Shown here piece after piece: positions 30,953-38,409 of a stretch of DNA of 38,409 nt; the stretch's first letter is position 1, and every line of letters starts with the position of its first letter. This DNA is from Candidatus Halobonum tyrrellensis G22 (GTDB taxonomy: Archaea > Halobacteriota > Halobacteria > Halobacteriales > Haloferacaceae): the NCBI RefSeq assembly GCF_000495475.1, contig NZ_ASGZ01000053.1:1-38409 (forward strand), in the 5' to 3' direction. The notes below the pieces were generated by a model. The model did not search any database. It was not told where the DNA came from and saw nothing but the letters and a program-made list of their open reading frames with translations. The position numbers and the translations under genes are program-made.

Positions 30953-31729
30953 ATGAGTGACACGGAGGCGCTCCGCGTCGACACCACCGGCGACGTGGCG
31001 ACGATCACAGTCGACCGCCCGAGGAAACACAACGCGCTGAACTACCGGACGCTGGAGGCGCTCGTGGCCGCCGTCGACGAGGCCGAGGCGGCGGACGCGC
31101 GGGTGCTGGTCCTGACGGGCGCGGGCGAGGAGGCGTTCGTCGCGGGCGCCGACATCGCGGCGATGGCGGAGTTCTCGACGCCCGAGGCGCAGGCGTACGC
31201 CGAACTCGGCCACCGCGCGGCCCGCAAACTGGAGACGTTCCCCGCGCCGACGGTCGCGGCGGTGAACGGCTACGCGTTCGGCGGCGGGATGGAACTCGCG
31301 CTCGCCTGCGACCTCCGGGTCGCCGCCCAGAACGCCGTCTTCGGCCAGACCGAACTCGACCTCGGCATCATCCCGGGGTGGGGCGGGACCCAGCGACTCC
31401 CCCGGCTGGTCGGCGACGAGGTGGCGCGCCGGCTGATATTCTTCGGCGAGCGGATCGACGCGACCGACGCCCACGAGTACGGGCTGGTCGGCGAGGTGGT
31501 CGCCGGCGACCAGTTGGACGACCGGGTCGAGACGCTGTCCGCGGAACTGGCGGCCCAGCCGCGGTTCGCGCTCCGGGCGGCGAAGGAGGCGCTCAACGCG
31601 GCCAACGAGGGGTCGGCGTCGGCCGGGCTGGCCCACGAGCGGCGGGCGTTCTCGGGGCTGTTCGGGACGCACGACCAGCGCGAGGGGATGGAGGCGTTCG
31701 TCGAGAAGCGCGACCCCGAGTTCGAGTAA
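30953..31729 (+). CDS. enoyl-CoA hydratase/isomerase family protein
   Basis: 258 residues, crotonase fold. The CoA/oxyanion region is GEEAFVAGADIAAM and NGYAFGGGMELALACDLR, with the first catalytic Glu in GGMELA. The second catalytic Glu is in FGQTELDLGIIPGWGGTQRL. Both glutamates are present, so true hydratase activity (trans-2-enoyl-CoA to 3-hydroxyacyl-CoA) is expected in beta-oxidation or related acyl-CoA metabolism. TTTAG at 30924-30928 lies 27 nt upstream of the ATG. No other fatty-acid genes are adjacent. Confidence 0.93.
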   Translation: MSDTEALRVDTTGDVATITVDRPRKHNALNYRTLEALVAAVDEAEAADARVLVLTGAGEEAFVAGADIAAMAEFSTPEAQAYAELGHRAARKLETFPAPTVAAVNGYAFGGGMELALACDLRVAAQNAVFGQTELDLGIIPGWGGTQRLPRLVGDEVARRLIFFGERIDATDAHEYGLVGEVVAGDQLDDRVETLSAELAAQPRFALRAAKEALNAANEGSASAGLAHERRAFSGLFGTHDQREGMEAFVEKRDPEFE

Positions 31730-31732
31730 AGC

Positions 31733-31776
31733 GTCGCCGAGCGAGCAACCGGAGGGAGCGAGCGAGGCGACGGAAC
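31733..31776. repeat. 7-bp inverted repeat in the convergent spacer
   Basis: CGTCGCC shortly after the hydratase stop pairs with GGCGACG about 25 bases later, around purine-rich GAGCGAG/GGGAGCGAGCGAG sequence. It lies between two convergent genes and is a weak terminator candidate. A similar GGAGGGAGCGAAGCGA stretch recurs at about 31831. Confidence 0.35.
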
Positions 31777-31891
31777 TACGTCGGCGCAGCCCGAGGACCG
31801 CGCCGCCCACAGAATGGGCATCGTCGACGGAGGGAGCGAAGCGACCGACCGAGACGACGGGAGCGGGCGGTCCGCTCACAGGAGACCGCGT

Positions 31892-33193
31892 TCAGTCGCC
31901 GAGTCCCGGAACGACGCTCGTCTCCTCTACGTCCACCGTCTCGTCCACCTGCGTGACCACGAGCACGAGCGTGACCACCGCCAGCGCCGCGCCGACGACG
32001 AACGGGGTGGCGAATCCGAACGTCCCGCCGACGAGGTAGCCCGACGCGAGCGGACCGACGGCGACGCCCAGCCCGAACGCCATCGTGAGCACGGAGAGGG
32101 TGGTGCCGGAGCCGCCCTCCTTCGCCAGGTCGCCCGCGAGCGCGAGCGACGGCGCGAACACCATCGCGACGCCGACCCCCTGGACGAACCGCGCGAGAAC
32201 CATCGCGGCGGGGGCGGCCAGTCCCGCGCCGACGAGTTCCGCCGAGACGAACCCCTGCGCGAGCGTCGACGGGACGAGGAGGACGGCGCCGGCGACGAGG
32301 AACGGTTTGCGGCCGTAGCGGTCGCTCCCGCGGCCGACCGGGATCTGAAAGAGGACGTTCGCGAGTGTGACCGCGCCGAACTCCAGACCGAACAGCAGCG
32401 GGTTCTGGCCGAGGCGGGCGTTGATGCTCTCTTGGAGCGTGGCGAACAGCGAGATGCCGACCGCCATACAGACGGTGGCGACGCCGAGGGTGAACACCGG
32501 GTCGAGCAGGTGGCGTCCCTCGGGGTCGAACACCGCGACAGAGAGGTCGTCGCCCGCGCTCGCGTCCGTCCGCTCGGGGTCGGAGACGAACGCGGCGACG
32601 AGCGCGAACGACACCGCGGCGCCCGCGACGGCGACGGCGAACGCGGCGTCGAAACTGTACGTCTCGACGACGACGCCCGCGACGATGGGACCGAGTCCGA
32701 ATCCGATGAGCCGGAACGTGTTGAACACGCCGAAGTTCCCCCCGCGCTCGTCGCCCGCCGCCACCTCGTTGACGAGCGCGACGGTCGCGGGGATGGTACA
32801 CGCCGCGCCGACGCCCTGTACCATCCGGAGGACGACGACGGTCAGGTAGTTCGTCGCGAACAGCAGCGCGCCGCTGGCGGCGCCCAGCAGAACCAGCCCC
32901 CCGAGCACGAACGCCCGCCGCCTGCCGGTCCGGTCGGAGAGCCGGCCGGTGAGCGGTTGGGTGAACGAGTTGAGGAAGCCGAACAGCGACAGCGCGAAGC
33001 CGATGAGTAACGGCTTGGTCACGTCAAGCGTCACCCCGGCGAGGGCGTAGCTCCCGATCAGCGCGTCGAGCGGCACCTGCTGGCTCCCGACGAACAGCGG
33101 CAGGACGACGATGAGAAACGAGTTGCCGATGGAGTCGGCCATCCGCGCGAACCCGAGCGCGAGCACGCGGCGGTCGGTGTCGAGAATACCCAT
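31892..33193 (-). CDS. MFS transporter, drug/metabolite efflux type
   Basis: 433 residues with 12 predicted transmembrane segments. Signature A of MFS exporters is present between TM2 and TM3 (GRLSDRTGRRRAF) and repeated in the second half (GRGSDRYGRKPF). The central cytosolic loop is near 205-235 (DPERTDASAGDDLSVAVFDPEG). The substrate is not recognisable. GTTTTCC on the minus strand at ~33216-33221 lies about 26 nt upstream of the ATG. It is convergent with the hydratase gene across a 160-nt spacer. Confidence 0.88.
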   Translation of the reverse strand: MGILDTDRRVLALGFARMADSIGNSFLIVVLPLFVGSQQVPLDALIGSYALAGVTLDVTKPLLIGFALSLFGFLNSFTQPLTGRLSDRTGRRRAFVLGGLVLLGAASGALLFATNYLTVVVLRMVQGVGAACTIPATVALVNEVAAGDERGGNFGVFNTFRLIGFGLGPIVAGVVVETYSFDAAFAVAVAGAAVSFALVAAFVSDPERTDASAGDDLSVAVFDPEGRHLLDPVFTLGVATVCMAVGISLFATLQESINARLGQNPLLFGLEFGAVTLANVLFQIPVGRGSDRYGRKPFLVAGAVLLVPSTLAQGFVSAELVGAGLAAPAAMVLARFVQGVGVAMVFAPSLALAGDLAKEGGSGTTLSVLTMAFGLGVAVGPLASGYLVGGTFGFATPFVVGAALAVVTLVLVVTQVDETVDVEETSVVPGLGD

Positions 33194-33467
33194 CGACCCG
33201 TCGGTAGCGGGCCGACGGAAAACCGGTTCCGACCGCCGACGCGGATTGCCGGCTGTCGCCGCCGGCGCGGGGTGCTGGCTGTCGCCGGCGCGTCCGTCGC
33301 ATCACGACTCTCACGCCCGTCGCACCGCGTCCTCGCGCCCGTCGCGGCCGAACCGGCCCGAGCGGGTTCGGCGCCGTCGATCGGTTCCATGCCTGCGGTC
33401 TCCGCCGCGGACGACGAGCGACCGTCGTGGCGGCAGGTTTACGCCGCGAGCCGACGATACGTGATCC

Positions 33468-33722
33468 ATGTCACGCGTCAAACTCTCGCGAGTCGAATCG
33501 CTGTTCGAGGAGCTGTCGTACCCCATCGCGCGCGAACGGGCCGCCGACGAGTTCGTGGACACGACGGTCACGTACGCCGACGGCGAGGGGAACCTGGGGG
33601 AACTCGTCTCGCAGTGTCCGAGCGCGGAGTTCGCGGGGTCGGACGAACTGCTCGCCGACCTCAACAACGTGTTACCGGTCGAGGCGGTGGGCGAACCCGG
33701 CCAGTCGGAAGGCGACGCGTAG
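33468..33722 (+). CDS. DUF5789 family small protein
   Basis: 84 residues: MSRVKLSRVESLFEELSYPI, ADEFVDTTVTYADGEGNLGE, then SELADLNN-type LLADLNNVLPVEAVG and an acidic tail. The Ser-Tyr-Pro motif followed by a strand with YADG and NLGE is the haloarchaeal DUF5789 pattern; function unknown. GTTTAC at 33437-33442 lies ~28 nt upstream. It precedes the TFS gene by 74 nt on the same strand, but TFS has its own strong TATA. Confidence 0.85.
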   Translation: MSRVKLSRVESLFEELSYPIARERAADEFVDTTVTYADGEGNLGELVSQCPSAEFAGSDELLADLNNVLPVEAVGEPGQSEGDA

Positions 33723-33766
33723 CGGCGCGGAGCGGCGGCTACACCCCCGGAGCGCAACCCCGTCAG

Positions 33767-33774
33767 TTAAATAT
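33767..33774 (+). promoter_or_regulatory. strong TATA box of the TFS gene
   Basis: TTAAATAT is the best TATA match in the window, centred 27 nt before the ATG at 33797, and selects that start inside a long open frame. Confidence 0.75.
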
Positions 33775-33796
33775 CGGGACCGACGACAGGCCGGGT

Positions 33797-34120
33797 ATGG
33801 AGTTCTGCGACGAGTGCGGTTCGATGATGAAAACGGACGGGGACAAGTGGGTCTGTCCGAACGGCCACGAGAAACTCCGCGACGAGGCGAAGGAGGCGGC
33901 GATGACGACGACCGAGGGGCAGGAGTCGGGGGAAGTCGTGGACGTCTCCGACGTCGACGACTCCGAGATCGGGCCGACGGTCGAACAGAAGTGCCCCGAG
34001 TGCGACGAGGTTCGAACCGTGCGCTACGAGATGAAACAGATCCGCTCGGCCGACGAGTCCGAGACCCGATTCTTCACGTGTACGGTCTGCGGGCACAAGT
34101 GGCGCGAGGACGACCACTGA
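33797..34120 (+). CDS. tfs: transcription elongation/cleavage factor TFS
   Basis: 107 residues, standard length. N-terminal zinc ribbon: C4/C7 in EFCDECG and C20 with a later His in WVCPNGHEK. Linker 28-60 is acidic. The C-terminal TFIIS-type ribbon has KCPECDEVRTVRYEMKQ, the acidic hairpin IRSADESET carrying the Asp-Glu pair that reaches the polymerase active site, and FFTCTVCGHKWRED. With the DE pair intact it should stimulate RNA cleavage by backtracked RNA polymerase, like TFIIS. Start fixed by the TATA at 33767-33774. Convergent with trm56. Confidence 0.96.
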   Translation: MEFCDECGSMMKTDGDKWVCPNGHEKLRDEAKEAAMTTTEGQESGEVVDVSDVDDSEIGPTVEQKCPECDEVRTVRYEMKQIRSADESETRFFTCTVCGHKWREDDH

Positions 34121-34210
34121 GCCGCGGGCGGTGACGGATGCGGCCGTGGCGGTCCGGCGAGTGGTCGGTCCGACGGACCGACGCGGTCGACGACCCCGAG
34201 CGGCCCCGCG

Positions 34211-34765
34211 TCACTCCGCGCCGCCGTCGGCGTCGTCGGGGTCGACCACCCGCTTGCCCGTCTCCTGCGGGACCACCCGGCGCTCGGCGTCGGCCCACTC
34301 CCGTTCCAACTCGCGCCCCTCGAACAGTCGGTCGAGGAACACCGCCAGCCCCGCCACCTCCGAGTGGGGCTGGTTGGTGACGCCGACGTTGAAGTCGGCG
34401 TGCTCGTAGAAGTCGAACGGCACCTTCTCGCCGCCGACTACCACGAGGAGCGGCCCCTCGGCGTGCGCCTCCCGAACCTCCCGCTCTACGTCTTGGACCC
34501 GCTCGCCGTACATCGTGAGGTGGACGACCGGTCCCTCCCAGTCGCGGGTGAACGCGCGCTGGTCGTCGCGGAGTTCCACCTCGAACGGCCCGCCGAAGCG
34601 GTCGGTCACCCCCCGGACGGTGTCCGCGGCCTGGCCGGCGTTGTCGGGGAACACCACCCGGTCGGCTCCGAGCGCCCGCGCGGTGAGCCCGACGTGGGTC
34701 GTCATCCGGTCGTCCCGGCCCGGCCGGTGGCCGTAGCGGAGGACGGTGACGCGGCTGTCGTCCAT
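34211..34765 (-). CDS. trm56: tRNA (cytidine-56-2'-O)-methyltransferase Trm56
   Basis: 184 residues. Archaeal Trm56 landmarks are VLRYGHRPGRDDRMTTHVGL at the start, HLTMYGERVQD, the SPOUT knot LLVVVGGEKVPFDFYEHADF and NVGVTNQPHSEVAGLAVFLD. It is an archaea-specific SPOUT enzyme that methylates the ribose of C56 in the T-loop with SAM. CCTTACC on the minus strand at ~34788-34794 is a modest promoter 26 nt upstream. It is divergent from the short-chain dehydrogenase. Confidence 0.95.
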   Translation of the reverse strand: MDDSRVTVLRYGHRPGRDDRMTTHVGLTARALGADRVVFPDNAGQAADTVRGVTDRFGGPFEVELRDDQRAFTRDWEGPVVHLTMYGERVQDVEREVREAHAEGPLLVVVGGEKVPFDFYEHADFNVGVTNQPHSEVAGLAVFLDRLFEGRELEREWADAERRVVPQETGKRVVDPDDADGGAE

Positions 34766-34852
34766 GCGGGGTGGACAGCCCGCGCCGGTAAGGGCGGTTC
34801 GCTTCGCCGCCGGGCCGAGTCACGTTTGTCCGTCCGGTCCCGAGGGCCGTCG

Positions 34853-35752
34853 ATGACGGACCGACCCGAAGCGCTCGCGGGCGTCGACGGCGTCGACCGC
34901 TCCGGGCGGACGGCGCTCGTCACCGGGTCCACCTCGGGGGTGGGCCGGGAGACGGCGCTCGCGCTGGCCCGCCTCGGCGCGGACGTGGTCGTCCACAGGC
35001 GCGACCGGGCGGCCGGCGAGCGGGTCGTCCGCGCCGCCGAGCGCGCGGGCGGCGAGGCGACGTTCCACCGCGCGGAGTTCGCCGACCCAGACGCGGTGGA
35101 CGCGCTCGCGCGCCGGGTTCGCGCCGACGTCGACCCGCTCGACCTCGTGGTCCACGCCGCGGGCGCACACTTCCCGGAGGGGACGCTGGTCGACGCGGGC
35201 GCCGCCCGCGTCGAGCGGACGTTCGCGGTGAACCACCTCGCGCCGTTCCGGCTGACGACACGGCTCCGCGACCGCCTCGCGCCCGACGTCCGGGTGGTCG
35301 TCGTCGCCTCGCGGCTCCACTCGCGCGCCGACGGCGCGTTCGACGTTCGGTCGGTCGACGGCTACGACGGGCTGGCGGCGTACGCCCGGTCGAAACTCGC
35401 GAACGTGCTGTTCGCGCGCGGGCTCGCCGACCGCCTCGACGGGTCGGTCGCGACCGCCTGCCACCCGGGGTTCGTCCCCGACAGCGGGCTGTGGCGGAAC
35501 GCGTCGCTCCCGGTGTCGCTCGGCGTGCGCGCGCTCTCGCGGCTCCCCAGGCGGCTCGTCCCGTTCGTCGACACGGCCGCGGAGGCGGCCGCGACGCCGA
35601 CGTACCTCGCGGCCGCGCCCCGACCCCCGGACTCGGGTGCGTACGTCGTCGACTGCGAGCGGGCGGAGCCGGCGCCCGCCGCGACCCGACCGGGCGCGGC
35701 CGACGACCTGTGGGCGCACAGCGAGGACCTGACCGGGCTGACGTGGGCGTAG
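34853..35752 (+). CDS. short-chain dehydrogenase/reductase (retinol-dehydrogenase-like)
   Basis: 299 residues. Cofactor loop TGSTSGVG (~24-31), NAG-equivalent VHAAGAH, NHLAPFRLT, catalytic Ser in VVVVASRLHSRA and Y-x3-K in AYARSKLANVLF, followed by CHPGFVPDSGL. The pattern matches WWOX/retinol-dehydrogenase-like SDRs using NADP(H) or NAD(H); substrate unknown. The ATG at 34853 has CGTTTG at 34823-34828, ~27 nt upstream. A longer open frame to 34364 is an antisense shadow of trm56. Confidence 0.9.
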   Translation: MTDRPEALAGVDGVDRSGRTALVTGSTSGVGRETALALARLGADVVVHRRDRAAGERVVRAAERAGGEATFHRAEFADPDAVDALARRVRADVDPLDLVVHAAGAHFPEGTLVDAGAARVERTFAVNHLAPFRLTTRLRDRLAPDVRVVVVASRLHSRADGAFDVRSVDGYDGLAAYARSKLANVLFARGLADRLDGSVATACHPGFVPDSGLWRNASLPVSLGVRALSRLPRRLVPFVDTAAEAAATPTYLAAAPRPPDSGAYVVDCERAEPAPAATRPGAADDLWAHSEDLTGLTWA

Positions 35753-35842
35753 CGTCGCCGCCAGACGGCGGCGCCCGACGCGCACACGGCGGACGTGTCG
35801 ACTCACCGGAAGACACTTGGGTCGACCGGGGGACCGACGGGC

Positions 35843-36772
35843 ATGGAGCTTTCGGGCAAGACGGTACTCGTCACGGGCGGCGCCGGCCTCATCGGATCGC
35901 ACCTCGCGGTCGAACTCGACGCCGACAACGAGGTCCGGGTCGCGGACGACCTCTCGACGGGGAAGCGCGAGCGCCTCCCCGACTCGGTCGACTTCCGCGA
36001 GTGTGACCTGCTCGACGAGGACGCCGTCGACGCCGTCGTCACCGACGACCTCGACGTCGTGTTCCACCTCGCGGCCCACCCGTCGGTCAACGACGACCAG
36101 CCGCGGACGCAGGTCGAGGAGAACGCCGACATGACGTACAACCTCCTCGAAGCCATGGCGGACGCGGGCGTCACGAACGCCGCGTTCACCTCCTCGTCGG
36201 TGGTGTACGGCGAGGCGCCGCGGCCCACCCCCGAGGACTACGCGCCGCTCGAACCGATCAGCGAGTACGGCGCGTCGAAACTCGCAGACGAGAGCCTCCT
36301 CTCCGTGTACGCCCACAAGTACGACTTCACGGTGTGGACCTACCGGTTCGCCAACATCGTCGGACCCGGCGCGCGCGGCAGCGTCGTCCCCGACTTCATC
36401 GAGAAACTCCGCGCGGACCCCGAGTCGCTCACCATCCTCGGCGACGGCCGCCAGGAGAAGTCGTACATGCACGTCGACGACTGCGTCGACGCGATGTGTC
36501 ACGTGGTCGAACACGCCGACGGAGCCGTCAACACGTACAACCTCGGGACGCGCACCACCACCTCCGTGACCCGGATCGCCGACATCGTGAGCGACGTAGT
36601 CGGGGTCGACCCCGACTACGAGTACACCGGCGGCGAACGCGGCTGGGCGGGCGACGTCCCGCGGATGCGCCTCTCCATCGAGAAGCTCTCCGCGCTCGGC
36701 TACGAGCCGCCGGGGTCGAGCGACGAGGCGGTCCGGCGGGCGGCCGAGGACCTCGCCGATGAGATCCGCTGA
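35843..36772 (+). CDS. NAD-dependent epimerase/dehydratase (GalE-like)
   Basis: 309 residues of the extended SDR family. NAD loop TGGAGLIGSHLA (~11-22), DDLSTGKRERL, FHLAAHPSVNDDQ, SSSVVYGEAPRPTPE with the catalytic Ser/Thr, YGASKLADE (Tyr and Lys), and FANIVGPGARG. It probably interconverts UDP-hexoses (UDP-glucose 4-epimerase type) for surface polysaccharide or N-glycan synthesis; the exact sugar nucleotide is undetermined. ACACTT at 35814-35819, 27 nt upstream, supports the ATG at 35843. Its 3' end merges into 10-bp tandem repeats. Confidence 0.92.
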   Translation: MELSGKTVLVTGGAGLIGSHLAVELDADNEVRVADDLSTGKRERLPDSVDFRECDLLDEDAVDAVVTDDLDVVFHLAAHPSVNDDQPRTQVEENADMTYNLLEAMADAGVTNAAFTSSSVVYGEAPRPTPEDYAPLEPISEYGASKLADESLLSVYAHKYDFTVWTYRFANIVGPGARGSVVPDFIEKLRADPESLTILGDGRQEKSYMHVDDCVDAMCHVVEHADGAVNTYNLGTRTTTSVTRIADIVSDVVGVDPDYEYTGGERGWAGDVPRMRLSIEKLSALGYEPPGSSDEAVRRAAEDLADEIR

Positions 36773-36820
36773 GATCCGTTGAAACTCGCTGAGCCCCGCT
36801 GAGCGCCCCCGAGTGTCCGC
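36761..36820. repeat. degenerate 10-bp tandem repeats at the epimerase 3' end
   Basis: Six consecutive 10-base units start with GA: GAGATCCGCT, GAGATCCGTT, GAAACTCGCT, GAGCCCCGCT, GAGCGCCCCC, GAGTGTCCGC. The first two include the last epimerase codons and its TGA (36770-36772); similarity fades downstream. The array lies in the spacer between convergent genes. Confidence 0.8.
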
Positions 36821-36882
36821 TCAGCGGCCGTCGAGTCGTCCGGTGAGCGCTCGGCTGCGGCCGATCAGTCCGCGCCCGCCGA

Positions 36883-38262
36883 TCAGTCGGCGCCCGCACC
36901 GGTCGCGTCGCCGTACGCGCCGTTCTCGCCGGGCGTCACCGCCCGTTCCAGCCCCGCGAGTCCGACGACGAGCAGGAGACAGACCGCGACCAGCGCCGGC
37001 CACAGCAGGTGCGAGACGCCGTAGTCGAAGAACAGCCCGCCCGCGAACGAGCCCAGTCCGATGCCGAGCCGTTTCGCGGTTTCGAGCACCGACAGCTGCG
37101 TGCCGCGCTCGGCGGTCGTCCCCAAGTCCGACATCAGCGCCGACGCGAGCGGCGCGTGGAGTATCTCGCCGAGCGTCCGCACGACGAGGTGGCCGCCGAC
37201 CAGCCCGACCCCGAGGAGGACGAGCGGCACCGTCAGCCCCGCGCCCGCCGGCACCGCGAGCGCGTCCGCGCCCCACGCCGACAGCATCGACGCCGCCCAC
37301 AGACACGCCGACACCATCAGCCCGCGGGTGCGCCGCCAGCCGTCGACGGCGCTCACGAGCGGGATCTGGAGCGCGACGATGGTCAGCGGGTTGAGCACGT
37401 ACAGCGTCCCCAACTGGGAGGCGGTGAGACCCAGCCCCTGCTTGGCGACGACGGGGACCGTCGTCTGCATCTGCGCGTACATCAGCGCGAACCCGAGGTT
37501 CAGCGCCGCGAGCGCGAGCACGCGCGGCCGGGTCGCCGCGCGCCACCACGCCGCGAGGCCGGACGCCGACCGTCCGTCCGAACCGGCCGACCCGGTCGTC
37601 TCGGCGCCGGCGTCGGCCGCGTTCTCACCCGCGACCCGCGGCACGAACAGCAGGAGGAGCACGGCGACGACGCCGGAGGTCAGCCCGTCGCCGACGAACA
37701 CGGCGACCGACGCGACCGAGTAGAGGACGCCCCCGACGACGAACCCGGCGCCGAACCCCGTGTTGTTCGCCACCTTCAGGAGTGCGTACCCCCGGTCGCG
37801 CTCGCCGTCGTCGGTGAGGTCCGCGGTCATCGCGGAGGCGGCGGGGGTGTACAGTCCGCCCACCAGTCCCGAGACGACGCAGACGCCGACGAACGCCAGC
37901 CCCAGCGGGGAGACGCCGACGGCGCCCGCGACCCCGGCGGGGAGGGCGGCGGCGAGGCCGGGCACGACCGCGAACGCGGCGAGTGCGATCGCCGACAGCG
38001 CCATCGAGGCGACCATCACCGGCTTGCGGCCCACCGCGTCCGCGAGGTAGCCGCCGACGACCGTCCCCACGGCCGTGGTGACGCTCTTGGCGCCGAGCCC
38101 CAGTCCGACCACCGCGAGCGCGATACCGACCCGGAAGTGGAAGTGGACCGTGGCGAACGGGTAGACCAGCCCGGCGCCGAACACGTTGACCAACTGCCCG
38201 AGCGCGACCACGTACACCGCGCGGTCGAACCCCCGGACGGCGTCGAGCGACGGGCGTCTCAC
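36883..38262 (-). CDS. MFS transporter
   Basis: 459 residues from GTG at 38260-38262 (VRRPSLDAVRGFDRAVY). About 12 transmembrane segments; MFS signature A is in GGYLADAVGRKPVM after TM2. A hydrophilic central loop (~ENAADAGAETTGSAGSDGR, near 215-235) separates the halves. The C-terminus is acidic/glycine-rich. Substrate unknown; similar proteins are generic exporters. A TTG at 38292 would add 10 residues and is less likely. Promoter AT content is weak (GGTTGAG ~27 nt upstream). It is convergent with the epimerase gene. The last ~147 bases of the window beyond it hold no gene I can support. Confidence 0.85.
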   Translation of the reverse strand: MRRPSLDAVRGFDRAVYVVALGQLVNVFGAGLVYPFATVHFHFRVGIALAVVGLGLGAKSVTTAVGTVVGGYLADAVGRKPVMVASMALSAIALAAFAVVPGLAAALPAGVAGAVGVSPLGLAFVGVCVVSGLVGGLYTPAASAMTADLTDDGERDRGYALLKVANNTGFGAGFVVGGVLYSVASVAVFVGDGLTSGVVAVLLLLFVPRVAGENAADAGAETTGSAGSDGRSASGLAAWWRAATRPRVLALAALNLGFALMYAQMQTTVPVVAKQGLGLTASQLGTLYVLNPLTIVALQIPLVSAVDGWRRTRGLMVSACLWAASMLSAWGADALAVPAGAGLTVPLVLLGVGLVGGHLVVRTLGEILHAPLASALMSDLGTTAERGTQLSVLETAKRLGIGLGSFAGGLFFDYGVSHLLWPALVAVCLLLVVGLAGLERAVTPGENGAYGDATGAGAD

Positions 38263-38409
38263 GGTGCCGGGTCGGGGTCCGACCCACCTCAACCGACCGG
38301 TTCCGGCGCGGACCGCCGGGTCGCGCCGACCCGTCCGTGGTCCGGCGCGACCGCCCCGCGCCGGCCGGGCGCGCCGCCGGCCGTCCCGGGTCAGGCGCGC
38401 ACCGACGCG

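Noticed and set aside
33058-33390. Minus-strand frame starting MEPIDGAEPARAGS upstream of the MFS gene
   Set aside because: Overlaps the MFS N-terminus, is Arg/Ala-rich and has no AT element at promoter distance.
1-38409. tRNA, rRNA, CRISPR array or insertion sequence
   Set aside because: I looked for T-loop-like GTTCRANNC with paired arms, regularly spaced repeats, and transposase motifs with terminal repeats, and found none I could support.

Overview
The window is a very GC-rich stretch (above 70 % by eye) of a haloarchaeal (class Halobacteria) chromosome. Three things support this. The proteins are strongly acidic. There are many families confined to or typical of haloarchaea (DUF7527, DUF7410, DUF7563, HEWD, DUF5787, DUF5797, DUF5789, TFS, Trm56, archaeal SBDS). 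Nearly every gene has a short AT-rich element about 25-29 nt upstream of the initiation codon, the spacing expected for leaderless archaeal transcripts. That spacing was used to choose many starts, including an unusually large number of GTG starts. I see no rRNA, tRNA, CRISPR array, insertion sequence or prophage; this looks like core chromosome with densely packed short operons on both strands.

Layout. 1-5.6 kb: a C-terminally cut DUF7527 protein, an overlapping pair (C2H2 zinc-finger/TM protein and a polytopic 'FedB-like' membrane protein), a 51-residue zinc protein, heme-copper oxidase subunit III, a CDGSH Fe-S protein and a small membrane protein. 5.6-12.4 kb: a 2TM potassium channel with two RCK modules, a DUF998 membrane protein, a PHP hydrolase, an aldo/keto reductase, a 42-residue membrane protein, a short GlpA-like FAD enzyme, archaeal phosphoglycolate phosphatase and a HEWD zinc protein. 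12.5-20 kb: prolyl oligopeptidase and a divergent SAM methyltransferase with palindromes at both starts, then a minus-strand run of membrane-anchored winged-helix regulator, secreted subtilase with a degenerate active site, and Rad3/XPD-like Fe-S helicase.

20-28.3 kb: nnr-moaC (metabolite repair and molybdopterin synthesis), SBDS, a 4-TM protein, FUN14, HflX GTPase preceded by a 23-codon upstream ORF, a 47-residue protein, an inositol-monophosphatase family enzyme, thioredoxin, and a uS10-like protein plus a riboflavin-pathway reductase in one operon. 28.5-38.4 kb: Nudix hydrolase, DUF5787 (which I read as a candidate Fe-S PD-(D/E)XK nuclease), DUF5797, enoyl-CoA hydratase, two MFS exporters, DUF5789, transcript-cleavage factor TFS, tRNA methylase Trm56, a short-chain dehydrogenase and a GalE-like epimerase whose 3' end runs into 10-bp tandem repeats.

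Most genes are housekeeping or conserved-hypothetical. The best candidates for something undescribed are the DUF5787 protein, the regulator/degenerate-subtilase pair with an operator-like inverted repeat, the paired palindromes at 14.62-14.75 kb, the upstream ORF before hflX, and several strong hairpins in intergenic DNA.
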